A stretch of 64,000 bases of DNA, taken from NCBI GenBank assembly GCA_020747065.1, contig JAGMVK010000012.1, positions 744,001 to 808,000 on the forward strand, read 5' to 3'. Below, one piece after another: positions 46,101 to 56,710 of the stretch. The notes under the pieces are model-generated. The model had not been told where the DNA came from. It was given only the letters and a program-made list of their open reading frames with translations, and made no database searches. How positions within the stretch are numbered: position 1 is the first letter of the stretch; each line of letters starts with the position of its first letter. The position numbers and the translations under genes are program-made. Origin of the DNA: Cadophora sp. MPI-SDFR-AT-0126. Taxonomy: Eukaryota; Ascomycota; Leotiomycetes; Helotiales; Ploettnerulaceae.

Positions 46101-48399
46101 TGGCTATTCATCTCAAAACGGTTTGTTTCCGCGGTTGATCTCTTCTAATTCCTGACTTCCCCCTGAGACAGACGCTGAAAGCTTGGTTGGCTCATCTCGC
46201 TGATTCTGTCTCGATAGCTGGGACTCTTTCGATACTCGTATTGCCGCAATAGGCAACTCAGGCGGCCGCGCTGATCTTTTGACATAAGCATGAGATGAGA
46301 TTGGGGTTCGCATAGCCTCATGGATGGCGGCTGTCCTCCTGTTATTGACTCTTAGTATCTTCCGAGGATTTGGAGACGGCGCTGACTTGATAGTGACGAG
46401 TCTTGCAAGCGCTCGTCAAAGGTATTTTAAATGGTGGGTCAAGCTTATGTCGAAGAGATGACATCGAATGTTGAGGACGAGAAGCACACTATTGACTTGA
46501 TTACAATATTTACAACGCAAGCTAGATCAAGGTGAGCTCACGGTCAGGTTGGTAGGGCTGTTCTCAGAAGGCAACCAAGGCTTAGGGGAGAGATAAGGGG
46601 GGGGAGGGGGGGAGGCAGAAATCACGTGCCAACGAAACGAAGCAGAACCTGGTACTGAGACATCGGCGCGCAGTGTTGCGCTCGTACAGCATCGTCTAGA
46701 AGGGATATCTTCTGATACTGTGCAAGATCAGATTTCCTACGGGACACCTTGCGCCCACTCGCTCTCAGGTTGGCGACAAGCAACAAAACAAAACGAGCGC
46801 CGAATTCAAAGTCACGTTTCACGTGAAGGAGAACAGCACTCAGCACTTCTTCCTCGCGACCAGGAACTTCGAAACCGCTAGGAGAAAGAGGCTCTGGCAT
46901 CAATCTCAGAAAAATATCCCCACGTCTCATCTCGGTAACCTATATTTCAATCAAGAATCTTTCTATGAAACATCTTTAAATATCAGACGCCTTAAGGTTA
47001 TTTCGCCCTATCCGCGGCATAACGTCTCGCAGATGACCGACCCACAGTCCGTCCCAAAATAAAACCAAAGTCATGAACCTGGTACCTGGCCCGATACAAG
47101 GAAAACGACTCACAAGATACCAATGAAACACCGAAGGGACGAGTGGAGAAACAGATATAAAGGATGAGTTTGTCTCAAACGGATCGAGAGGTCTTAACAC
47201 CTTATTGAAGACAAAGCCAGAATGCGAGTGTCAGGGCGATTGCTCTTTATGAGGGAAGGTTTCAACTGAGTCGGATTGAGACTGGTAATATTGAAGAAGC
47301 CGAATTCTTCTTCATTCTTCATATCAAAGGAGTGCGTACAAGCGTGTCAGGACAGATATGGCATGAGCTCAGAACCCAAGTTTTGAAGTCTGCAGCTTAC
47401 TCCAAACTTGCGCTTGGATGAAAGTTGAAGGTGTTCTAGACCTTTTCTTGTCGAATGTCTCTCGATCATGGTCTCGATCATGGTCTTGCACGATTCAAGT
47501 CAGATTTGGGTCGCGGCTTTTAAAGCTACCCAAAACCCAGGGATCCTCGAGCTTGGACTTTCAACGCCACACGTGACCATCAAAGTTCTTGAGAGAACCT
47601 TTGGCGCGCAGTCCCAGACTTGGGACACGAGTCTCCGAATGACTGGGTAATTCGAAGTACTGGGATCTCGTCTTGCACACTATAACTGCACCATGAACTA
47701 CGAAATGCAACCAAGAAGCAGAGGCAGAATCTAGTCATGTGACTTAAAGTCCCTAAGCCAGGAATTGGTCGTGAACGGCAAGAGCAACCTATGGTGCCTG
47801 CTGCAACGGATATGAGATAAATCGAATACTTATTTACTCCAAGAGACTCACGATCCTCTAATTTCTCAATGACAGGACCTGGGATAGGACTGGACTCGCA
47901 AAGGCATAGAAGGAAGTGGTAGGTATAATATGGTAATGTGAGCGTTTCAATGGCGGTACATTTACAGTCAGAGCATATAATTCACTTTTCTCAATAGGAA
48001 ATTTTCGCCTCGTTCATTTCTACACATTTCTCTTAGTGTAAGGCTGCTGTAATTTTTCTGTCGGGATCACAAAAGTCCCATTCCGTATTTACTGTTTGTT
48101 GCGAGCCTCGCCGCAACCCCTCCAGGTTATGTGGGGAATTATATTCTGGGTGTTTCCTTATCTCCCTTGGCGTCTCTAGCTGCTGTTCAGTTGATGGATC
48201 GGTGGTGATCTCGGTGGTGATAAGTCATCGGAGCGTTTCGGTGGCTTTCGCCATCGGCAACTTCGCCGCACAACAACACGTATCATGGCCGTGACGGGAC
48301 AGAGGAAGAGGTGAAAAAGGAACAGTCCAAGTCATTCATAAATAGGTATGTGGATAGTATTTCGCAATCTATTGAAAACGTGAAGGTTGCACGAAGTCC
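43149..48399. other. 5.2-kb gene-poor region
   Basis: No gene could be supported. Notable items are a GCAC tetranucleotide repeat near 43615-43642, a duplicated TCTCGATCATGG at about 47460-47485, and a G-rich tract (GGGGGGGGAGGGGGGGAGG) near 46598-46617. Minus-strand frames at 45368-45048 and 45001-44723 (with FNEKARALTDLRKNWAAWK) are protein-like but have no start context or splice chain that I could confirm; they may be a decayed gene. Confidence 0.4.
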
Positions 48400-49164
48400 T
48401 TGCCATCACCAAAACCGCGGGCAGGTACCGAGGGACTATCAACAACAACATTGCTGGCCAACCTCAACAACATGTCTAACACACCCATCACATCCCTACC
48501 AGGGTATCCGTATTTCTATGCGATACCCATCAATGGGTACATTCGTGACGGTCCCGACAAAAGATCAAAAAGGTTCAGCAAAAGTCGTCTCCAAGATCGT
48601 CAATCCCTCTCACCGCCATACACGCCGCCGCCAGCATGGTCGCCTTACATTCTTGAGGGCTTGGCTGAGCTAGATGGACTCAACGAGATCCCTCGACAGA
48701 TATACCCAGATCATCAGCGACCCTATGAGAATCCACGGATTAAGCGCCCGCAAACGACTCCGCCCGAGATGTCACAGCGGAAATCTCGCTTCCCGTCTCT
48801 GTCAATCAAACATTCTTGGGCAGCATATAAGCCTCAAGTCTCGAGTCCGTTGTCATCATCGAGTAGTGCGGACAGTCTTCAAGATCTGTTCACGATCGAA
48901 GAGCAGGATACTGAGCGTAGTAGTGCTGGAGACTTGCGTCTGGTACCTGTGGCGGAGACGGAAAGACGTGAGGAGGATATGAGTGATGAGGAGAGAGTTC
49001 AGGTTGCACTGATTGAGAGTATCTTTGTGATGCTGCATAACCTTCAGCCGAATTATCTGCCCAAGCCGGAGAAGACTGTGTCACAAATTATGCCGCGTCC
49101 GTCAAGGAAGAACAGGCTCGCTCGCCAGCCGTCTGTGCGAATTTCACCTATGTTCGCTTCATAA
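48400..49164 (+). CDS. Hypothetical Ser/Pro-rich protein
   Basis: This is an open frame of 254 codons. The in-frame ATG at 48472 (MSNTPITSLPGYPYFYAIP) gives 230 residues and has the better context (caacATG), so it may be the true start. The protein is rich in Ser, Pro and Arg, with a Tyr-containing N-terminal stretch (PGYPYFYAIPINGYIRDG), a Ser run and a short helical part near the end (EERVQVALIESIFVMLHNL). No domain is recognised and there are no cysteines, signal peptide or membrane segment. The length of the open frame and its composition, which is coherent in one frame only, support coding. It lies 0.55 kb from the UstYa gene in convergent orientation and may be unrelated to it. Confidence 0.5.
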   Translation: MPSPKPRAGTEGLSTTTLLANLNNMSNTPITSLPGYPYFYAIPINGYIRDGPDKRSKRFSKSRLQDRQSLSPPYTPPPAWSPYILEGLAELDGLNEIPRQIYPDHQRPYENPRIKRPQTTPPEMSQRKSRFPSLSIKHSWAAYKPQVSSPLSSSSSADSLQDLFTIEEQDTERSSAGDLRLVPVAETERREEDMSDEERVQVALIESIFVMLHNLQPNYLPKPEKTVSQIMPRPSRKNRLARQPSVRISPMFAS

Positions 49165-49713
49165 CGTGTGGATGACGGAATGAACGGAGGGGAGAGTCTT
49201 TATCGGATTGATGTGAATCTGGGCAGTTCCTTTGATTCCTAAATTTGTTATTGCAGGTATGCTTATCGGCACTTCAGGTTGACCGTAGTGAAGTCCATCT
49301 CTGGAAGGTTATTTCTTCAGTATAGCTGAGAGAAAGAGATATATAATGGGGTTGGCGCACGAGCCAGCGGCGACCAGAAAGGGTTGAAACCGAGATACTT
49401 TCATTCCCGAACAGTTTTCATTATCTCTCTGTATACTACATAAAGCCTTCTAATGACCTTGGTGCTGGTGGCACCCAAAAGCTCGCCTCCTGAAGACGCT
49501 CACTGTTGTAAGTCTCGATTTCTCCCTTCTCGTCAACGCATATCTGACGATCCTCAAGTATAGTTAGTTTTTGCGCTGCAACATGAAGTAATTGACCTCC
49601 CAGAGCACATGGCTCTTATCATCATCTTTAGTCCTTCCATAACAACGCTTACGCGGGCGTACTCCCCATCATCACCTGGAAGGAGGTCCTCAAGTTCGTG
49701 ACTATTTAAGTCC
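49165..49713. other. Spacer between convergent genes
   Basis: This holds the 3' flanks of the hypothetical protein and the UstYa gene. A minus-strand frame (49745-49554, with YLEDLNSHELEDLLPGDD) overlaps the UstYa 3' end in another frame. It is probably 3' untranslated sequence. Confidence 0.45.
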
Positions 49714-50657
49714 TCAAGGTATTGCTTCGTAGATGGTATCACCAACCTGCGGCGGCTTCAGGAAATCCTCTGGGACATCCTCCGGGATCTGTCTCTCCTC
49801 TGCCCACTGTCTGATTGCCTCAAAATTCTTGCACTTGTGCTCCGTATTGAAGTCGACAAACGCCTTAGGATACTCCCGGTCCCACCAGACCTGACCAAGG
49901 AGCCCGGTATCTGGCGTACACATCAGCTGCTGGCGGATGATGTCTAAACAATGCGAGACATGGTACTGCACGATGTTGTCCTTGTTGACGAAAGCACCCT
50001 TGCCTTGGGACCGGTAGTAGTCGATGTTGTAGTAGAGAGACTGGCGCACGAGGTTCAGGCAGTGAAGATGGTGGAGTCCTTCGACGTTGGCGGGGAATCC
50101 GCCTCCGTACTTGGGGTTGATTTGCACTTGATCTGGCTTCAATCCGGATCTTGGTGCTTCGCTGACTGGGACGGCTATTCCTCTGTCTGTTGATCCATTA
50201 GCACTGTTTTATGCTGGAGGCTGGAAATACTTACAATCTACGCCCAGAGATTCCCAAGCAGCATCAACTCCGGAATCAGGTCCTCCTGGTAGTCGGAAGA
50301 CACTTTCCTTCATGAAAGAGCCATTAAATCGTACCATGTGGTAGTCGTTATCCACCTCGTTCAGGATTGGAGCTTCTCATAGTTCAGTCTGGAGTGAGTT
50401 GTGCTTGATTTGAAGAACTCACAATATTTCTGGACGTGCTCCAAACAGTACACATTTGTCCAACGACTTCCAATCCAAGCTCCAAGGCCGAGAAATCCAA
50501 TCGAAGAGAGGATTAGGAGAAAAACTGCGGTCCAAATTGGCAACCCTCGAGTTTGTTTTTGGAATATGGGTCCGGAATCTTGGGAGAGCAGTCCTTCGCA
50601 ATCATCTGCGGATTGAGAGCCGCTTTCGCTGCTGTCTTTGACTTGTTCGTACTTCAT
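49714..50657 (-). CDS. UstYa-family (DUF3328) membrane oxidase of RiPP or mycotoxin biosynthesis
   Basis: Three exons (50657-50423, 50372-50235, 50186-49714) encode 281 residues. A short cytosolic N-terminus is followed by one membrane helix (about residues 40-62: IWTAVFLLILSSIGFLGLGAW) and a lumenal domain. Both signature motifs of the family are present: HHLHC (residues 163-167, HxxHC) and HVSHC (200-204, HxxHC), thought to bind the metal used for oxidation. FNGSF and ESLGVDYRGIAVP, typical of the family before the first motif, are also seen. Relatives (UstYa/UstYb, PhomYa, the asperipin and epichloecyclin enzymes) oxidatively cyclise ribosomal peptides through tyrosine or other side chains; others act on non-ribosomal products. 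The gene is divergent from the repeat precursor that starts 1.4 kb away, the classical dikaritin arrangement. The family is certain; precursor as substrate is a strong inference. Confidence 0.92.
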
Positions 50658-52082
50658 CTTGATTCAAAAACTTTGCTGACTTGATGAGCTCTTCGACAAC
50701 TAGAGGGTCCTTCGATAAAGTAAACCGTCCGTAAGAATTGACAAGTGTTTGTATTGAACTCGCGATGCTTCGGAGTATTCGCAGAAGACAGAGTACAAAG
50801 TATCTTCTGAAGGCCCGAATACAAAGCCTTACATCCACTATTTACAGCCTCGAACTAAGGTTATTGCCCGTCTCCATGACGCAAAACCCTATCCGATATT
50901 CGTGTCTGCATCGGTCCTCTGCAGACGCCATGCTGCATTAGTGTCAACAATCAACCCACCACAACACGAGAGGTGAGGTTCGTTGGCGCATGCAACAGGC
51001 TCAATCATCATGGATTATTAGATTGACCAATATTTTAAATTCTGGTACTAGCAAAAAAACAATACGAGAAAAGCTTACATTCCATCAATAACCCCGCATC
51101 ACGTAGTTTACCCCTCCATAGGGGTCTTGCCAAGACGCCGTCACTCCGCTTACTCGAGCGACGTTTCTCAAAATAGACTTCGTAACAACTTCACAACATC
51201 ATCACTTGTTGACATCAACCGAAATCGTTCCTTCGTGGCTCACGCTGTCTGAAATAGTCTCATGTTATGTCAGTCCGTCAAAATATCGAGCGTCTTGGAA
51301 GCTGCTGCAAGCATCTGATCCATGAGCGCCGTGCTGCCGAAACTCGTGGCCAGAAGGTCCAGTTGCTTTTTCAGCTAATACTATGATGCCTCACAGTTAC
51401 ATTCCTCGGTTATGCACAGAACAAGCTTCTCCAGATTCTAGTACGAAAGTGCGGTGTGATGCGCATCCACTAGTACTGGTGGCGCTGTCTCTCATGCAAG
51501 GCTACGCTTCAATACGAGGAGCTTTCTGGATGCCGAGTTGACATCGAGCGGAGCTCCCGCATATCCTGCCCCGAATCAGAATACCATGAGCATCATCTGA
51601 TTGCGATTCAAAGCAAGCTGCATGTATCCATTGATTGCAAATACGAAGGTCTGCATTAGGTTTCACAAGAAAATCGACCTTCCACATCGGCAAATGCAAT
51701 GGTAGTCGTTGTTTGCCATCGTCGTTATTCTAACTCGCACCTTCAGCACGCAAAGTGTCGAGGCTAACTGCATTCACTGCCTCAAAGTTTGGCCGGCGCT
51801 TTCATTCATACGAGATATCGGCTGCGATGGTGTTACTTCGGTCCCATAGACGGTAGAACATTGTGTGGAGAAGAGAGAATAGCCCTGTCTAAGCAATGTT
51901 GGGTCTATCCCATTTTCTGAATATCAACGTCATTTCTTATCCACCTATGACAAGTCGTAGCTTTCATCTATATATCTCATTCCCCTCATGAGCAAGTCCT
52001 TCTTTCTCCATCTCTCTCATACTTCATCTGCTTCACTTTCATCTACGCCTCCAGCTTCAAAACAAACTTAAAATCCTTGACC
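50658..52082. promoter_or_regulatory. Divergent promoter region shared by UstYa gene and RiPP precursor
   Basis: About 1.4 kb lie between the two ATGs, with only meaningless short frames. Near the precursor, a TATATAT box (51969-51975) lies 108 nt before its ATG and is followed by a long CT-rich tract (about 52000-52060), as in strongly expressed fungal genes. I see no CGG-N-CCG palindrome that I would trust. Confidence 0.5.
51969..51975 (+). promoter_or_regulatory. TATA-like box of the RiPP precursor gene
   Basis: TATATAT is placed 108 nt before the start codon, with a pyrimidine-rich tract between it and the ATG. Confidence 0.5.
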
Positions 52083-53388
52083 ATGCGTCTCTCAACTTTC
52101 GCTATCTTGGCGGCTGCTTCGGCAGTCTCTGTCTCTGCTATGCCAGCTCCTGTTCCTGCTCCAGAGGCTGCTCCAGAAGCCGCTCCTGTTGACTACGGAA
52201 AGTATGGTGGTGAGTTCCCCTTCTCCTCGCGACAGTAGCATGACATTTCTAACATGATATCAACAGATTATGGCAGTAAGCATCCCTCAAAGGCCATTCG
52301 AGCTTCGCTCGAAGAGGCTCAAACAGACATCTGACCGCATCATGATAGACTATGGAAAATACAACAACTACCCCGCTCCCCCAAAGCCAACTCCCACTCC
52401 ACAGAGTATGTCCAACTTCTCAACGATTGATTGTTAGACAATGCTAACTTCACCTTTCCCAGGCTACGGCAAATAGTATGTTTCTCAATCAAGTCACCAG
52501 TAGAAGATTGGATTCACTCGAGCAATGCTGACTTGAAATCACCTGAAGTGCTAGCTACGGCTCCTACAAGCGTGAGCCAGAGGCTGATGCCGCTCCTGAG
52601 CCTGCACCAGAGGCAGAGGTCATCGAGAAGCGAGTTGACTATGGCAAATACGGCGGTAAGATACCCCTCTATCTAGATCTTACATTATTTGGCTAACTTG
52701 GTTTCGACAGACTATGGAAGTTAGTAACCTCGCAATCGCTGTGGCGATCTGAAAAGCAGAGCAAAATGTCTAACCACGCGTATAGATTACGGAAAATACA
52801 ACAATTACCCAGCTCCAACCACTAAGCCAACTCCTACTCCAACTCCACAAGGATATGGCAAATAGTATGTCTTCCACACTGTCACCACGCTGTGCGCTAC
52901 TCCTCGGCATGGCTATGGATTTTGCTCGATTTCCTGTTTTGAGCTGCACGTACTGACACATCTTGTACAGTGCCAGCTACGGATCCTACAAGCGTGAGCC
53001 AGAAGCTGAGGCTGAGGCTGCTCCGGAGCCAGCTCCAGAGCCAGAGGCCGAGATCGTTGAGAAGCGTACTGATTACGGCAAGTACGGTGACTACGGCAGT
53101 GAGTTCTCCTCGACCCTTGACCGGTTTTCACTCCATATCACTGACCATCCTACAGACTACGGGAAGTACAACAACTACCCAGCCCCAACTCCCGCCCCAA
53201 CTCCCAAGGGTAAGTAGAAATTCTTCGAGCATCATATGATTTCCGTCGCCTGAGGACTTCTGTCTCTGGCAAATCTTGAGTCAAGGACCAAGCTGATTGA
53301 AAACGTAGGATATGGGAAGTATGCCAGCTACGGCTCTTACAAGCGCGTCGAGGCTGAGGCTCAGGCTGAGGCTGAGGTTGAGGCTTAA
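52083..53388 (+). CDS. Secreted multi-repeat RiPP precursor (dikaritin-type candidate), ten exons
   Basis: I read ten exons: 52083-52209, 52267-52275, 52349-52405, 52463-52475, 52549-52655, 52711-52719, 52786-52864, 52971-53098, 53156-53209, 53309-53388. They total 663 nt and encode 220 residues with consistent phases. Residues 1-19 are a signal peptide (MRLSTFAILAAASAVSVSA); a Pro/Ala/Glu leader follows. Three copies of a unit then run from (V/T)DYGKYGDYGNYGKYNNYPAP, through a Pro/Thr linker, to YGKYASYGSYKR. Each is followed by an acidic Glu/Ala/Pro spacer, the first two ending in EKR. The Lys-Arg pairs are Kex2-type sites that would release the units in the Golgi. Signal peptide, acidic spacers, KR sites and tyrosine-rich repeats match precursors of ustiloxin, phomopsin and epichloecyclin type, and a UstYa enzyme is adjacent. 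The true core within each unit is unknown. A tyrosine-rich cell-wall protein is the main alternative. Confidence 0.85.
52188..53346 (+). repeat. Three tandem Kex2-bounded tyrosine-rich repeats of the precursor
   Basis: Repeat 1 covers 52188-52573, repeat 2 covers 52634-52995 and repeat 3 covers 53068-53346, introns included. Each has ten tyrosines in about 40 residues. They differ in the first residue (V, V, T), the Pro/Thr linker and the residue before YGKYASYGSYKR (S, G, G). The ends are almost invariant. Intron positions inside the units are shared but not all kept in every copy. Confidence 0.85.
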
Positions 53389-54190
53389 GCTGGATGCAGT
53401 TGTACTTGCAACCACGCGACGCAGCCTTCTGAGCGTGGAAAACTAAGGCTGAATTGCAAAAAAAAATCGGGTGGTAGATGTAGTGAATGATGTCAAAAGT
53501 ATAAGTCGTAGACTGTATCATCGTTAATGTTATACTGCACATTAACGACGAGACCAATCTCTATTCTTGTGGGTATCTTCATGATGTTCGCTTGTCAACG
53601 TTTTGCCTGTTCTCCAAACAAAGCCCAAAAATATCCCACCCCGCGGGAACCTCAAAACCCGTCCGAAAATTGAAGAAATAAACATGTATCAAAATTGCAA
53701 AGTCCTGCGGCACTCCAAAATCCCAAGCTACTAGCATGCGGTCTTCATGTACTTTGTTCTAGGAAAGACGTTGCTTTTTCTCCTTTCTCAGATACACTTC
53801 ACAATAGAGGATCGCGCTGACCATGGAGATCTCGAGGCTGGGTTGACATTGATATGGATTCCATATCAATGAGTCTAGAGTAGAGTTTGTTCATTAATTT
53901 CCGCTTCTGGTATTCTGCTCTTGCTGCAACGACCTAAATACACAAGGAAGCAGTCCATGTTTTCCGACTTCCCAAAGCAAATCAAAACGCCAGCTCTCGC
54001 TTCCGTCGCCAAAAAACCCAATTGCAAAATCAAGAACCATCCCAGCGTATGTACTCATTAATGTTAGGAAGTCGAATCCAGTGATGCCTGATTGCATGCC
54101 AACAATGAAGCCCGACGTACCAGCCAGCCCAGCCATCCCGAAGTCAGACCCCAAAGCCGAATATACATCTCAACTTCTCAAGTGGGCTTC
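53389..54190. other. 3' flank of the precursor; doubtful frame
   Basis: A Gly-rich hydrophobic minus-strand frame (54154-53894) directly follows the next gene and is probably its 3' untranslated region. Nothing else was seen. Confidence 0.4.
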
Positions 54191-55534
54191 TCAAACACCC
54201 CATACCAGGTCAGAACCGCCCTTCAGCCACTCTCCAGTGACCTCTCTTGGCTCCTCGCCTTCTCCCCAAACTTTGCCTCGTTGGGTATTCTTCATGACGT
54301 GGACGCGCTTGAGGATGGACTCGCCGACGAAAGGTTGATGGAATCTGCAACCCACAAGCGTGAAGCAATTATTGATGTGCCAGGCCACTGGATTCTTATC
54401 GCCCTGTATTATAGAGTCAATATGTCAGTTTTTCGCTCATCTCAGCGTTACAGATCATGGTAAAGAACCCGGTGGTTGACCAAGGCAGCATTTTGCACTG
54501 GGGCCACTTACAAAGATATCCTTGACGTGGACTTCAACGTAAGCATCTTCCTCTGGGGAATTTGGTACGTTGTGGCCGATGATCTCAACTGTCACGTTTC
54601 CAAATGTTGGTCTCTTCTTGGTGAAAGTGTTTGGAGAAGGGGTGAACATTTCCTCGACCGTCAACTTCTTTCTCTTGGGAGGTGGGACTATAGTGGCAGT
54701 GTACGAAGTGGTTTCTGTGGAAACGACAGTGCCTTCCCTGCTTTTGGCCGCTCTCGAGACGACAAGACCAGAGGACGAGGCTGGGACTGTGGTCGCGGAT
54801 TGGATGGCAGGTGTTCCTCGTTCCTCCTTGATGATGACCTTGTCTCTGGAGAGTATAAAGTACCGGCATTGGAATCCGTCGTCGACGTTCCTCTCAACCT
54901 CAATAATGTACTTGGCACCTGAGATCGACGCTTTGAGATTTTCTGTGGTGTGATTCTTAAGGAGAAAGAGACACTCGGCGGTGGCTAATCTGGGAATTTT
55001 GCACGTCAGTGATTGTTATGAGCCTAATTTGTGACGTATTGGAGAGGAAGTGATGAGGTAAAACTGCCATAGAATGGTCAAGACCTTGACCAATTGACTT
55101 CAGAGATACCATGAAGCACTAAGAGGAAAATAAATGAAACGACACAGTTAAGGAATGACAGTTTTTTGCCCAAAGGTACCTCAAAGTACGATACTTGCTA
55201 AGCTGTGAAGGATTATCAACTTACTTGCCAATGAAGGAGCTAATATGATCCTTGACGTTCTCAGCTCTGATATTTGGATGAGCCAAAATAACAGGTCTGT
55301 AGAGGATCATAAGTCAGTAATCTTTCCTCAAAGTACAAAAAGGGTTGTGTTTGACAAGAGTAATTTGTCGAGGCACAAGGTAAAGGTTTGCGATCTTCAA
55401 GAGAAAAAAGACTGTCAAGGGAACATTAGGTAGTAGGCGTTGGGCACTCACTGGTTTGCACAGCAGAAGACAGTTTTGGATCTCGGGTCGGTAGCAACAA
55501 AGGTTGCCTGGGTGGTGTGGTCGATATTAGCCAT
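54191..55534 (-). CDS. Unknown protein of 281 residues next to the RiPP genes
   Basis: Four exons (55534-55452, 55296-55225, 54989-54512, 54403-54191) join in phase. The start is MANIDHTTQATFVATDP and the end is GGSDLVWGV. The N-terminal part (SKTVFCCANQ, then PVILAHPNIRAENVKDHIS and LATAECLFLLKN) looks like a small alpha/beta fold. A basic Pro/Thr region follows (IVPPPKRKKLTVEEMFTP), then a beta-rich end (FGNVTVEIIGHNVPN, YVEVHVKDIF). No catalytic motif, membrane helix or signal peptide is seen and I recognise no family. Lys/Arg clusters could be nuclear signals. It reads toward the precursor gene from the right, so shared regulation is possible but cannot be claimed. Confidence 0.65.
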
Positions 55535-56710
55535 GGTGGTCGATAATTTAAAGAAGATGGTTCGTGAATGGAGGCAAGATCTGGTTTTGTTGACTTTGCC
55601 GAACCTCGTTTTGTGGGGACTGAAAAGTTTGAAGGGAGAATTATTTGAAGGATGACGTGCTAATCACCATTTGTATTCATTCAATACATTTGCTCAACCT
55701 GCAAGGTGAGAGAGACGATTCGAGGTTTTCAGTGGCAGTAATGGGGGTATGGTTACTTTGCAACTACGGATGCTCGCTAAGTGAAAAGATAAGTTGGACA
55801 GACAAACCGGTTGTGGGAGCATTTCCATTGCTCGATTCATATTGGAGAAACAGAATATATGATTTATGTATTGCCGATTATTAGCAAGACCCTTGACAAT
55901 TAGGAGATCTTTTTTGTTTAGGAAAGCGCTTTGTGACCTTCTGACAATGCCCGGACGTGCCTCCTCCTTCGAGTAAGTCTTCGCTCAGCACTCAATTCCG
56001 TGTCCAGAACAAACCTCATGTTACGAATCAAGGAATGTACAGGGGTAAATGAAATGTTAATAAGATAGCTGATGGATCTCGTGTCTGGGGAAGCATGAAG
56101 TCTATTACCTTACCATTCTCAGAGGGTCGCACATAACTGTATTCAGTATCGCAGTGAAGACATTCTAGGCTGAAAAATTCAAGTTTAAGAAGAATCAAAA
56201 CTAACCACTGCGTCTTAAGTCTCTACGAACCATGCCATTCTTACCATTAGATTACTTTGACCTGTCTCGATGTTTACATGTGATCAGCTGCTTCTCAGCC
56301 TTATCTCCTACCTCAAAGCTAAAGAAACATTCTCTATGCTCATTTCAATTCATATTGTAAACAGCGAACTCGAATCATCTCTTGTAGAAAATGCCTCTGA
56401 GATGGAGTGTGCTAACATTATCAATGCTGAAACCCCCCATGCAACCTTCACCGTTTATCCCACTTTTGAGCTCGCTGAAGGTATGCCTTGTCAACAACAG
56501 CGATGTAGCGCTTACTCCTTTCTATTACCATTCTCTGACTCACCGCCAAACCAGTACCTATCAACTAACACCAAACTGTGCGGGTACGGGGCAGGAGCAA
56601 CCCCAACTTCCATAAATTCCACCATTTCGTACCTTCATTCCCTTTCCTTCTTCAAGACTTCCATATTTGTCACTAAGCACACTCATATTCGAAGCACATA
56701 AACTCAAATA
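55535..56710. other. Intergenic; divergent promoters
   Basis: This is the region between the unknown gene and the MFS gene. A plus-strand frame at 56270-56701, directly before the MFS start, is taken as leader sequence because it is in a different frame and lacks a domain. Confidence 0.45.

Noticed and set aside
46598..46617. G-rich tract as a quadruplex or telomeric relic
   Set aside because: A single short G tract without telomere-like units; it could form a quadruplex but nothing ties it to a gene.
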